37,193 bases of DNA, taken from positions 1 through 37,193 of the forward strand of contig JAYTEX010000066.1 of the NCBI GenBank assembly GCA_043734785.1. The letters are read 5' to 3'. The translations under genes were made by a program, and so were the position numbers. This stretch comes from CAIKBL01 sp043734785 (GTDB taxonomy: Bacteria > Pseudomonadota > Gammaproteobacteria > Ga0077536). How positions within the stretch are numbered: the stretch's first letter is position 1; every line of letters starts with the position of its first letter. Shown piece after piece: positions 21,911 to 29,614 of the stretch. Below the pieces are notes generated by a model. The model worked only from the letters and a program-made list of their open reading frames with translations, did not search any database and was not told where the DNA came from.

Positions 21911-23101
21911 TCAATTAATGGCGCTTTTCAGCACCTCCACCAGGTCGGTTCGCTCCCAGGAGAATCCACCGTCGGCGTCTGCTTTGCGGCCAAAATGACC
22001 GTAGGCGGCAGTTCGTGCATAGATCGGGCGATTGAGATTCAAGTGGGTACGGATCCCGCGCGGCGTTAAATCCATCACCTCTAATAACACAGATTCCAGT
22101 TTTGCCGCGTCAATCTTCGCCGTGTCATGGAGATCGACATACAAGGACAGCGGTTTCGCGACGCCGATCGCATAGGACAATTGAATCGTGCAACGATCGG
22201 CCAGGCCTGCTGCCACCACATTTTTGGCGAGATAGCGCGCCGCATAGGCGGCCGAGCGATCGACTTTGGAGGGGTCCTTGCCCGAGAACGCGCCGCCGCC
22301 ATGAGGGGCGGCACCGCCGTAGGTATCGACAATAATTTTGCGGCCTGTGAGGCCGCAATCGCCATCCGGTCCGCCGATCACGAAGGCACCCGTCGGGTTG
22401 ACATGCCACACGGTATCCTTCGTGATCCAACCGTCCGGCAGCGCCTGGCGTGCGTACGGCTCGATGACGGAGCGCACATCGTGCGAGGTCATCTTGACAT
22501 CGAGGTGCTGGGTCGAGACGACAATCTGGGTGGCCGCCATCGGTTTGCCATTCTCGTAGCGCACCGTGACTTGGCTCTTAGCATCCGGCCCCAGCAGCGT
22601 GGTTTCGCCGGACTTACGTGCCGTCGCCAGTAATTGCAAAATGCGGTGCGCATAATAGAGCGGTGCGGGCATGAGATCTGCCGTCTCGGTGCATGCATAG
22701 CCGAACATGATGCCCTGATCCCCCGCGCCCTCGTCCTTGTCACCGCCAGCGTCCACTCCTTGCGCAATATCCGCTGACTGCGCATGCAGCAGGACTTCGA
22801 TCCGAGCGCGCTCCCAGTGGAAGCCTTCCTGCTCGTAGCCGATATCCTTGATGGCAAGTCGTGCCAGATGTGTGACGAGATCGGGTGTGACCGTGCTTGG
22901 GCCACGTGTTTCACCCGCGATCACGACTCGATTGGTGGTGGCGAGCGTTTCGCATGCCACCCGTACCTGCCCCGGATCGAGGCCCACGGCCGCAGCCTCG
23001 CGAAAATACGCATCGACCACTTCATCCGAAATACGATCGCAGACTTTATCGGGATGACCTTCCGACACGGATTCACTGGTAAAAAAATGGGACGCTCGCA
23101 C
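21911..23101 (-). CDS. metK: S-adenosylmethionine synthetase
   Basis: A 396-residue methionine adenosyltransferase making SAM from methionine and ATP. It shows FTSESVSEGHPDKVCD, GAGDQGIMFGYA, GGPDGDCGLTGRKIIVDTYG and GGGAFSGKDPSKVDRSAAY, all diagnostic. The start is GTG 23101 with AAGGAGG nine bases upstream, and no in-frame ATG precedes the conserved block. Details such as QSADIAQGVD, LMPAPLYYAHRIL and the ending GGFSWERTDLVEVLK resemble alphaproteobacterial MetK more than the usual gammaproteobacterial form. The 110-base leader contains a strong hairpin but I could not match it to a known SAM or SAH riboswitch. Confidence 0.97.
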   Translation of the reverse strand: MRASHFFTSESVSEGHPDKVCDRISDEVVDAYFREAAAVGLDPGQVRVACETLATTNRVVIAGETRGPSTVTPDLVTHLARLAIKDIGYEQEGFHWERARIEVLLHAQSADIAQGVDAGGDKDEGAGDQGIMFGYACTETADLMPAPLYYAHRILQLLATARKSGETTLLGPDAKSQVTVRYENGKPMAATQIVVSTQHLDVKMTSHDVRSVIEPYARQALPDGWITKDTVWHVNPTGAFVIGGPDGDCGLTGRKIIVDTYGGAAPHGGGAFSGKDPSKVDRSAAYAARYLAKNVVAAGLADRCTIQLSYAIGVAKPLSLYVDLHDTAKIDAAKLESVLLEVMDLTPRGIRTHLNLNRPIYARTAAYGHFGRKADADGGFSWERTDLVEVLKSAIN

Positions 23102-23187
23102 GCGCGGATTCCTCCTTCTGCATTCATTGGGCCTCAGGGCAACGTCGCGGGATTATGCCGCAGTTTGGGGATAGATGCGCACTTCAG

Positions 23188-23211
23188 CCTCGCACCTCGT
23201 GCGGTGCGAGG
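23188..23211 (-). other. nine-base-pair hairpin between the oxidoreductase gene and metK
   Basis: CCTCGCACC (23188-23196) and GGTGCGAGG (23203-23211) are perfect inverse copies around a six-base loop. On the minus strand it follows the quinone oxidoreductase stop directly and lies about 90 bases ahead of metK. There is no T-run after the stem. It could be a weak terminator, an RNA-stabilising element or part of a metK leader. Confidence 0.5.
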
Positions 23212-24210
23212 TCAGTCCGCGACCTGCAGCACAATTTTGCCCATGTGGGCGCTCGACTCCATCAGCGTGTGCGCGGCGGCGGCGTCGCTCAGCGCAAAAG
23301 TCTTGAAGACGTGGGTTCGATAGTGCCCGGAAATGATCAACGGCCATACGGCCTGTTCCACGCTGGCGGCGATCGCCGCCTTTTGTGCGATGGACTGCGG
23401 GCGCAGGGTCGAGCCTGTGATCAGCAAACGCTTGGTCAGCATCGGCGCGAAATTGACCTCTGCCTTCGGGCCCTTCAGAAACGCGATCATCGAATAACGA
23501 CCATCGGCGGCCAACAGACTCAGGTTTTTCTCGACGTAGGGCCCAGCCACCATGTCCAGCACCACGTTTACCCCGAGCCCCGCATTCAAGTTGCGCACGG
23601 CGTCAACCCAGTCATCGCGATAGTCAAGCGCGTGATCGGCGCCCAGCGCCAAGCAGTAGTGGCGCTTCTGTTCACTGCCGACGGTGGTAATGACGGTCGC
23701 GCCGGCCGCTTTGGCGAGTTGAATTGCCGTCGTGCCGATGCCGCTGCTGCCGCCATGAATCAGGCACCAGTCCCCAGCTTGCAGACCGGCGCGCGTGAAC
23801 AGGTTGTACTGTACGGTGAAGGTCGTCTCCGGCAAGCTCGCCGCTTCCGCCGCTGAATATCCAGGTGGCCAGGGCAGGCAATGCGACCCCTGCGCGCGGC
23901 AGTACTCGGCATAACCGCCGCCATGCGTTAACGCGACGATTCGATCGCCCACCTGCCAACGTGGTGTCGCCGGACCAAGTGCCACAATATCACCCGCAAT
24001 TTCTAGGCCAGGTAATGGGCTGGCATCGGGGGGCACGCGATAGAGCCCCGCACGTTGCAGACAATCCGGGCGGTTGACGCCGGCGGCACGCACCCGCACC
24101 AGCACTTCGCCGGGTCCCGGTGCTGGGACATCGAGTGTGACCTTGCGCAGGACTTCGGGACCGCCCGGAGTGGACACTTCGACTGCCTGCATGCGGGACG
24201 GGATAGTCAT
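23212..24210 (-). CDS. NAD(P)H quinone oxidoreductase, zinc-free MDR family
   Basis: A 332-residue medium-chain dehydrogenase/reductase of the quinone oxidoreductase (PIG3/Qor) group. The N-terminal catalytic fold has VRVRAAGVNRPDCLQRAG and PLPGLEIAGDI. The Rossmann region has WCLIHGGSSGIGTTAIQLAKAAG, a typical NADPH-binding turn. The structural and catalytic zinc cysteines of alcohol dehydrogenases are absent, as expected for this branch. The start ATG 24210 has AGAGGA seven bases upstream; the frame is open further upstream but without conservation and would cover the trxB promoter. It is divergent from trxB and precedes metK on the same strand. The physiological substrate is unknown. Confidence 0.9.
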   Translation of the reverse strand: MTIPSRMQAVEVSTPGGPEVLRKVTLDVPAPGPGEVLVRVRAAGVNRPDCLQRAGLYRVPPDASPLPGLEIAGDIVALGPATPRWQVGDRIVALTHGGGYAEYCRAQGSHCLPWPPGYSAAEAASLPETTFTVQYNLFTRAGLQAGDWCLIHGGSSGIGTTAIQLAKAAGATVITTVGSEQKRHYCLALGADHALDYRDDWVDAVRNLNAGLGVNVVLDMVAGPYVEKNLSLLAADGRYSMIAFLKGPKAEVNFAPMLTKRLLITGSTLRPQSIAQKAAIAASVEQAVWPLIISGHYRTHVFKTFALSDAAAAHTLMESSAHMGKIVLQVAD

Positions 24211-24293
24211 CGAGAGAATCCTCTTGGGGGTTTCACGACGGAGCCTGGCAGCCCCATCAGTCTCAACGTTGAAAAAGTATTCGTGCGGAGTTT

Positions 24294-24302
24294 TGTTACA
24301 CT
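24294..24302 (+). promoter_or_regulatory. extended -10 promoter for trxB
   Basis: TGTTACACT fits the extended -10 pattern TG-N-TANNNT and lies 32 bases ahead of the trxB ATG, in the 124-base divergent region with the oxidoreductase gene. No matching -35 is seen, which extended -10 promoters tolerate. Confidence 0.35.
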
Positions 24303-24334
24303 CCCCCACCAGTATACCAACCGATAGCGATCCC

Positions 24335-25288
24335 ATGCCGACCACTCGTCACACACGTTTGCTGATTCTCGGATCCGGGCCTGCCGGCTACACGGCCGCC
24401 GTCTACGCCGCACGCGCGGCGCTCGAGCCGGTCCTGGTCACCGGTCTCGAGGTGGGCGGACAGATGACCACCACGACCGAGGTCGACAACTGGCCGGGTG
24501 ACGACCATGGCGTGCAGGGGCCAGACTTAATGGTGCGCATGCAGCGGCACGCGGAACGTTTTGGGACCACGCTGTTGAACGATCACATTCACACCGCGCG
24601 CCTGGGCCAGCGTCCATTCGTGCTCGAAGGCGATCAAGGCATCTATACCTGTGACACGTTGATCATCGCGACCGGCGCGTCCGCCAAGTACCTGGGCATA
24701 CCTTCGGAAGAAGCGTTCAAGGGCAAAGGCGTCTCGGCCTGTGCCACGTGCGACGGATTTTTCTACCGCAACAAACCGGTGGCCGTGATCGGGGGCGGGA
24801 ATACTGCGGTCGAAGAAGCTTTGTATCTCTCTAATATCGCCTCTCATGTCACTGTCGTGCATCGGCGGGATTCATTTCGCGCCGAGAAAATTATTAGCCA
24901 GCGTCTGTTCGAGAAAGCAGCGCTTGGCAAGGTATCTATCGAGTGGAACCATGAGTTGGATGAAGTGCTGGGTGACGCGAGCGGGGTCACCGGTATCCGC
25001 ATCCGAGCCCTCGAGAACGCGCAGGCCAAAGAAATTCCGCTGCACGGCCTATTTATCGCGATTGGCCATAAACCCAATACGGATATCTTCGCGAACCAGC
25101 TCGAGATGCACGGCGGCTACATCAAGGTGCGCAGCGGTACCGATGGCTTTGCGACCGCCACCAGCGTGCCCGGCGTGTTCGCTGCGGGCGATTGCGCGGA
25201 TCCAATTTATCGACAGGCGGTCACGTCGGCCGGCTCAGGTTGCATGGCCGCCCTGGATGCGGATCGTTATCTGGAAGGTCTTAAATAG
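24335..25288 (+). CDS. trxB: thioredoxin reductase
   Basis: A 317-residue low-molecular-weight NADPH-thioredoxin reductase. The FAD-binding turn is GSGPAGYTAAVYAARA (residues 13-28), the redox disulfide is C136-A-T-C139 in SACATCDGFF, the NADPH-binding turn is IGGGNTAVEEA, and the second FAD motif is GVFAAGDC near the end. ATG 24335 was chosen because it immediately precedes the conserved first strand and gives normal family length; the frame is open further upstream only by chance. Its stop overlaps the end of the convergent dUTPase gene by eight bases. It supplies reduced thioredoxin for disulfide repair and ribonucleotide reduction. Confidence 0.97.
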   Translation: MPTTRHTRLLILGSGPAGYTAAVYAARAALEPVLVTGLEVGGQMTTTTEVDNWPGDDHGVQGPDLMVRMQRHAERFGTTLLNDHIHTARLGQRPFVLEGDQGIYTCDTLIIATGASAKYLGIPSEEAFKGKGVSACATCDGFFYRNKPVAVIGGGNTAVEEALYLSNIASHVTVVHRRDSFRAEKIISQRLFEKAALGKVSIEWNHELDEVLGDASGVTGIRIRALENAQAKEIPLHGLFIAIGHKPNTDIFANQLEMHGGYIKVRSGTDGFATATSVPGVFAAGDCADPIYRQAVTSAGSGCMAALDADRYLEGLK

Positions 25289-25934
25289 GGCACGGATAGC
25301 GCGCCACGAGCGCGCGATAGACGTCATCCCGGAAACTCGGCGCGTTGCTGTCGAGTCCCTCCAGGATCTCGACGAGATGTGCATTGTCTTCCCGGTCATG
25401 CCAGGTTTTCAGGTAGGTTCCGGTCTTGTACCCATGGTCCTGGCGGAAGAAGTTGAGTACGTTTTTACCCATATAGGCACGATACAGGGCATCGAAATCG
25501 CGCCCGATGTCGGCGAGCAGTGACGGCACCATCGCAACCAGGAACTCGCGTGTTTCCAGTGCGTGACGGGCCAAGGTTTCCACATCGCACAGAAAGCCTC
25601 GTGATGGCTGCGGCTGCAGCCATTCCTCGACGATTGCGGCCGCCGCGCGCGCGTGATCGCGATCGGCACGAATGCGGATGCTGAGCCCAAAATGCCAGAT
25701 GTCCACGATCTCGAGCATCGCCTGCTCAACATCCCTGTGGGAGGCCTTCCACCACTTCCAGCCACCGTAGTGATCCATCAGTTCGGCGCATTCGATCCAG
25801 ATTGCGCGGTACCATTCTCGCCCGCGCGCCTGCCAATCAGGATCGACGCGCGAGTTGATTTCTGCCTGCAGCGCCAGCATGGCGCTCGTTTTCGCCATCA
25901 GCCGCGCGTTAGGCGCGGCATTCGCGTGGCTCAC
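25281..25934 (-). CDS. all-alpha dUTPase (dimeric dUTPase family)
   Basis: A 217-residue all-helical nucleotide pyrophosphatase predicted to hydrolyse dUTP to dUMP. The metal-binding pattern E48-x-x-E51 (WIECAELMDHYGG) and E75-x-x-D78 (LEIVDIWHFG), with the WKWWK segment between, marks the dimeric dUTPase group (PF08761 type) rather than the trimeric dut family. The start is GTG 25934, which overlaps the stop of the preceding MBL gene (GTGA); an ATG at 25898 is an alternative. The two genes are probably translationally coupled, although I know of no functional link between them. Confidence 0.85.
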   Translation of the reverse strand: MSHANAAPNARLMAKTSAMLALQAEINSRVDPDWQARGREWYRAIWIECAELMDHYGGWKWWKASHRDVEQAMLEIVDIWHFGLSIRIRADRDHARAAAAIVEEWLQPQPSRGFLCDVETLARHALETREFLVAMVPSLLADIGRDFDALYRAYMGKNVLNFFRQDHGYKTGTYLKTWHDREDNAHLVEILEGLDSNAPSFRDDVYRALVARYPCPI

Positions 25935-26812
25935 TCAGTCGTGAACGTGAAGTTGTCGCCTTTGGCGCGCACGCGCACGGCATGCGGCGGTGGGAAATGC
26001 GCGGGCATCAACAGCGCATTTTTTTCCGCACAATATTCCATGAGCCGGCGGCGGGTTTTTGCCGACTGCTCCGGGACATCGCAGAAGCCACTGCTCCACT
26101 CGGGGCGCAACACTTGCACGGCGTGATGGAGCGCATCGCCCGCGAACAGCGCGTGTTGCCCTTTTGATTCGACCTTGAGCACGATGAGGCCGTAGGTATG
26201 GCCCGGGGCCGGCTCGATAATGAGGCCGTCTTCCAAGGCATGCGTGCCTTCGATCATCGTCGCCTGCCCTGCTTCGATCACGGGCAATACGCTGTCATTG
26301 AATACCCCGTCGTTGATGGCGGCTTTCGGATAACGGGTGTCGGCCGGATTCCACTGGTCGTACTCCGCGCGCGAGAAGATGTATTTTGCGTTGGGAAAGG
26401 TCGGCACCCACTTGCCGTTCTTGAGTTGCGTGTTCCAGCCGCAATGATCGACGTGCAGGTGGGTACACATGACCATATCGACTTCTTCCGGACGCACCCC
26501 CGCCGCCGCGAGCTTATCCAGGTACGGTGTATTGAGTTGATGCGCGAGTTCAAAGGTCGGCCGGTTTTTGTCATTTCCGCAGCAGGTGTCGATCAGAATG
26601 GTGTGATGGGCCGTCTTTAGGATCCAGGTGTGGATGCTCAGCTTGAGCCCTTTGGTGACCGGATTGATGCAGAACGGAATCAACAGATCGCGATTTTCGT
26701 CGACCACTTCCTGTTGCATGTTCGGTACCAGCACCTCAGCAGGGAAACCGTCGTCCACTGCGAGCTCGATTGCTAAGTCGACCTGGAGGTCACCGATTTT
26801 CCGTTTACTCAT
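25931..26812 (-). CDS. MBL-fold metallo-hydrolase
   Basis: A 293-residue metallo-beta-lactamase-fold hydrolase. The metal site HxHxDH is H118-x-H120-x-D122-H123 in CTHLHVDHCGW, followed by PAPGHTYG, LFAGDALHH and MPAHFPPPH, which complete a dinuclear zinc centre. No signal peptide is seen. The arrangement is like the lactonase/AttM-type branch, but relatives act on many esters and lactones, so the substrate cannot be given. GAGGA lies about ten bases before the ATG. The gene ends in a four-base overlap with the dUTPase gene. Confidence 0.88.
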   Translation of the reverse strand: MSKRKIGDLQVDLAIELAVDDGFPAEVLVPNMQQEVVDENRDLLIPFCINPVTKGLKLSIHTWILKTAHHTILIDTCCGNDKNRPTFELAHQLNTPYLDKLAAAGVRPEEVDMVMCTHLHVDHCGWNTQLKNGKWVPTFPNAKYIFSRAEYDQWNPADTRYPKAAINDGVFNDSVLPVIEAGQATMIEGTHALEDGLIIEPAPGHTYGLIVLKVESKGQHALFAGDALHHAVQVLRPEWSSGFCDVPEQSAKTRRRLMEYCAEKNALLMPAHFPPPHAVRVRAKGDNFTFTTE

Positions 26813-26949
26813 GCGTGCTCATCCTCTGTGGTGGGTGATAATTGACGGGCGGATATTAGCCGGCGCGAGGCCATTTAGGTAATCTTCTTGCGCGTCACGC
26901 GATTATTGCCACGACCTGGCAGACCCGAGGACTCACTATAACCCCTGGC

Positions 26950-28899
26950 CTAATCCCTGGCCCAGTCCTTGGCGTGAACGGTGCCGCCAGCGTTGGCTTC
27001 GAGCGCAAAGAAAGCCGCGACATCAGCTAGTTGACTCGTCTCCGGCATCGGCGGCAAAGCGCGAAGGAAGGTCCGGCCATAGCCTTTGGTCTTCAAACGT
27101 GGATCGCATAACACCAGCACGCCGCGGTCCCCGACATCGCGAATCAAACGGCCCGCCCCTTGTTTCAACATTAACGCCGCCACCGGCAGTTGATACTCGC
27201 GGAAGGGGTCGTGGCCGCGGGATTCGAGCCGCTTGGCGCGCGCGCGGAAGACCGGATCGTCCGGCGGCGCGAACGGGAGTTTGTCGATGATCACACATGA
27301 TAACGCGTCACCACGCACGTCGACCCCCTCCCAAAACGTCGCCGTGCCGACCAGCACGGCATTGCCAAGGCGCTTGAACTCTGCGAGCAATGCGGCACGC
27401 GGCGCTTCCCCCTGGACCAGCACAGGGAAAGATAAGCGCGCGCGTAACGGCCCGGCGTAGTAGTCCAGGGCACGGTAACTCGTACACAGTAGGAAGGCCC
27501 GCCCGCGACTTAAGGCAATGACCGCGAGCGCAGTTTCCACCACCGCCGCAAGATATCCTTCCTGATTGGGTGCGACTGACAGCCGCGGCAGGTACCGCAC
27601 GGTTTGACGTGCGAAATCGAACGGACTTTCCCAACTCGCCGCCTGCGCTTCCTCCAAGCCCAGTTCGCGCCGAAAATGCCCAAAATCCCCATCAATCGCC
27701 AAGGTGGCTGAGCAAAAAATCCAGGTCGCGGCGTACTGTTCGAGACGCGTGCGGAACTGCTCGGCAACAGCCAGTGGCGTGGTGTGCAAGACGAACCCAC
27801 GCGCCGAGGCTTCGAGCCAACGCACCCAGTCGTCGTCAGTGGGGTCTGTGAACTGGGTCAAGCGAGTTTGCAGTTCGGCACAGCGGCGCCAGCAGGTTTC
27901 GAGTTGGGGACCACGCGCGGCGGCCGCCTCCAGGTTCGTGCCAACCGTCGTCAATGTCGCGCCGATCCCGTTTAGCGCCTGGGTGACCGCGCGCTGGCCG
28001 GCGAGCTGCGCGTAATCCTGCTTGCCTTGAAAACGCGCGTACTCGGTCTGTGCCCATTGGGTAGCGTTTTCGAGCGCACGCAGGGCGTCGCGCAGGGTCG
28101 GCATATCGGGGGCTTCGCTCAGCAAGCCTTTCGTTGCATCGCGCACGAGATCGCGCAATTGACGACTCGAAATGGCGTGCCCGAACGCGAGCGCCGCCAG
28201 CTCGGGAAGTTGGTGGGCTTCGTCGACGATGATCACGCGCGCCGTCGGCAATAATTCACCGAAGCCTTCCTCGCGCAGCGCCATGTCGGCAAACAGCAGA
28301 TGGTGATTCACGATGACGACGTCGGCGGCCACCGCGCGCCTACGCGCCTTCACCACGAAGCAGCTATCGAAACTCGGGCAGGCCTGGCCGAGACAGTTGT
28401 CTACCGTCGAGGTGACGTGTGGCCAGAGCGGTGCGTCTTCGGGAATTTCCCGCAGTTCGGCAATGTCGCCCTGATCGGTCTGGCCCGACCAAGCCGCGAT
28501 ACGGGCGAGGAGTACTTCGTCTTCCGGCCATAGCTCGGGCTGACCCTCAGCCTGCGCGAGGCGATGCAGGCACAGATAGTTCGCCCGCCCTTTCAGCAGC
28601 GCACAGGTCAATGCACTGCCGAGCGCGCGACTGACGAGGGGCAGATCCTGAAAGAACAGTTGATCCTGCAGCGTACGGGTGGCCGTACTGACCAAGGTGC
28701 GCAGCCCGGCACGCAGCGCCGGCACCAGATACGCAAAGGTCTTGCCGGTGCCGGTTCCCGCCTCGACCAGCAGTTGCGCGCGCGAAGCGATCGCCGTGGC
28801 TACTGCGTCGGCCATTGACTGCTGCGCATGGCGGGGTTGGAAACCGGCGAGCAGTTCGGCAAAAGGCCCCACCGGCCCCAGGATCTCAGAGGCAATCAT
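26950..28899 (-). CDS. yoaA: YoaA-like ATP-dependent DNA helicase (XPD/DinG family)
   Basis: A 649-residue superfamily 2 helicase with an iron-sulfur cluster, of the XPD/DinG/YoaA group. Walker A is EAGTGTGKT (46-54). Four cysteines C110, C169, C174 and C180 are placed to hold a 4Fe-4S cluster. The DEAH box is at 226-229, and later motifs include VGTATFWEGVDVRGD and the motif VI region LKQGAGRLIRD. Length and features fit YoaA, which takes part in replication-fork repair. It is preceded 30 bases upstream on the same strand by an uncharacterised gene, probably in one operon. DinG is the main alternative, but that protein is longer. Confidence 0.92.
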   Translation of the reverse strand: MIASEILGPVGPFAELLAGFQPRHAQQSMADAVATAIASRAQLLVEAGTGTGKTFAYLVPALRAGLRTLVSTATRTLQDQLFFQDLPLVSRALGSALTCALLKGRANYLCLHRLAQAEGQPELWPEDEVLLARIAAWSGQTDQGDIAELREIPEDAPLWPHVTSTVDNCLGQACPSFDSCFVVKARRRAVAADVVIVNHHLLFADMALREEGFGELLPTARVIIVDEAHQLPELAALAFGHAISSRQLRDLVRDATKGLLSEAPDMPTLRDALRALENATQWAQTEYARFQGKQDYAQLAGQRAVTQALNGIGATLTTVGTNLEAAAARGPQLETCWRRCAELQTRLTQFTDPTDDDWVRWLEASARGFVLHTTPLAVAEQFRTRLEQYAATWIFCSATLAIDGDFGHFRRELGLEEAQAASWESPFDFARQTVRYLPRLSVAPNQEGYLAAVVETALAVIALSRGRAFLLCTSYRALDYYAGPLRARLSFPVLVQGEAPRAALLAEFKRLGNAVLVGTATFWEGVDVRGDALSCVIIDKLPFAPPDDPVFRARAKRLESRGHDPFREYQLPVAALMLKQGAGRLIRDVGDRGVLVLCDPRLKTKGYGRTFLRALPPMPETSQLADVAAFFALEANAGGTVHAKDWARD

Positions 28900-28929
28900 C
28901 GGCAGGGAACAGGCACGCGTGAAGCGCGT

Positions 28930-29424
28930 TTAACGCGCATCTGCCACGCGCGCTGGGGTCACCGGTAACGCGGTTTCGCGAGACCACACCCGCGCGCCGA
29001 TAATCTTGATCCGCGGCACGCTTAACGAGGCCTTTTTACTGGAAGTGGTTTCCGCTAGCGCTGCGGCGGCCTCAGTACGGGACACGGCGTAAATTTCAGC
29101 TGTCTCATAGAAGGCATCCATCAAGACCAGCAACAGTGTGTCCCACGGTTTGTCGAATTTTAGCTCGCTGAGACGGTGTGCGCCTTTCTGCGCGTCAAAT
29201 ACTACTCGGGCCTTGATCAGGAAACGTTCGCGGGTCGTGCCGGTGCCTCTGAATGCGTCATATCCCGAATCGGCGGCACCGATCGCCTCCAGGCCTAGCA
29301 GGCGAATGGCATCGTTGACCGCAATCTCGCCGCTCAGCGGCAGAGTCTTGCCGGTCACTCGTCGGTATTCAGCTGCCAGGCGACGCGCTTCGGCTATCAA
29401 CTTGTCTACCGCGTAGATATTCAT
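28930..29424 (-). CDS. uncharacterised 164-residue protein upstream of the helicase
   Basis: A soluble protein of 164 residues without signal peptide or membrane segment. It starts MNIYAVDKLIAEARRLAAEY (helical). A mixed middle follows with RERFLIKARVVFD and the well-formed stretch LKFDKPWDTLLLVLMDAFYE, then a variable tail. The middle resembles small proteins now grouped as DUF6998, which are of unknown function with a suspected nuclease-like fold; I hold this match with low confidence. It precedes the YoaA-like helicase by 30 bases on the same strand, so a DNA-repair link is conceivable but is an inference from position only. Confidence 0.65.
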   Translation of the reverse strand: MNIYAVDKLIAEARRLAAEYRRVTGKTLPLSGEIAVNDAIRLLGLEAIGAADSGYDAFRGTGTTRERFLIKARVVFDAQKGAHRLSELKFDKPWDTLLLVLMDAFYETAEIYAVSRTEAAAALAETTSSKKASLSVPRIKIIGARVWSRETALPVTPARVADAR

Positions 29425-29614
29425 GTCCTAAATTTTCCCCGCGTTACGGTGAGTAGCCGTGAGTTCCCAGCACCCCAATGGGTTGCGGCATCGCGACGCA
29501 AAAATTATATCTTGATGAACTAATGTCACAACCAGTACGGCTTATGATCGCCGCGAGGCATAATCCTGCTGGTAGAGTCTACGGTATCCACCAGTCAGCG
29601 AGGTCGTAATCCCG

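Noticed and set aside
23102..23187. SAM-II, SAM/SAH or SAH riboswitch ahead of metK
   Set aside because: I could not place the conserved cores of these classes in the leader; only the separate hairpin at 23188-23211 is secure.
24074..24334. N-terminal extension of thioredoxin reductase by 87 residues
   Set aside because: The extension overlaps the divergent oxidoreductase gene and its promoter, and is not conserved; ATG 24335 gives the normal length.
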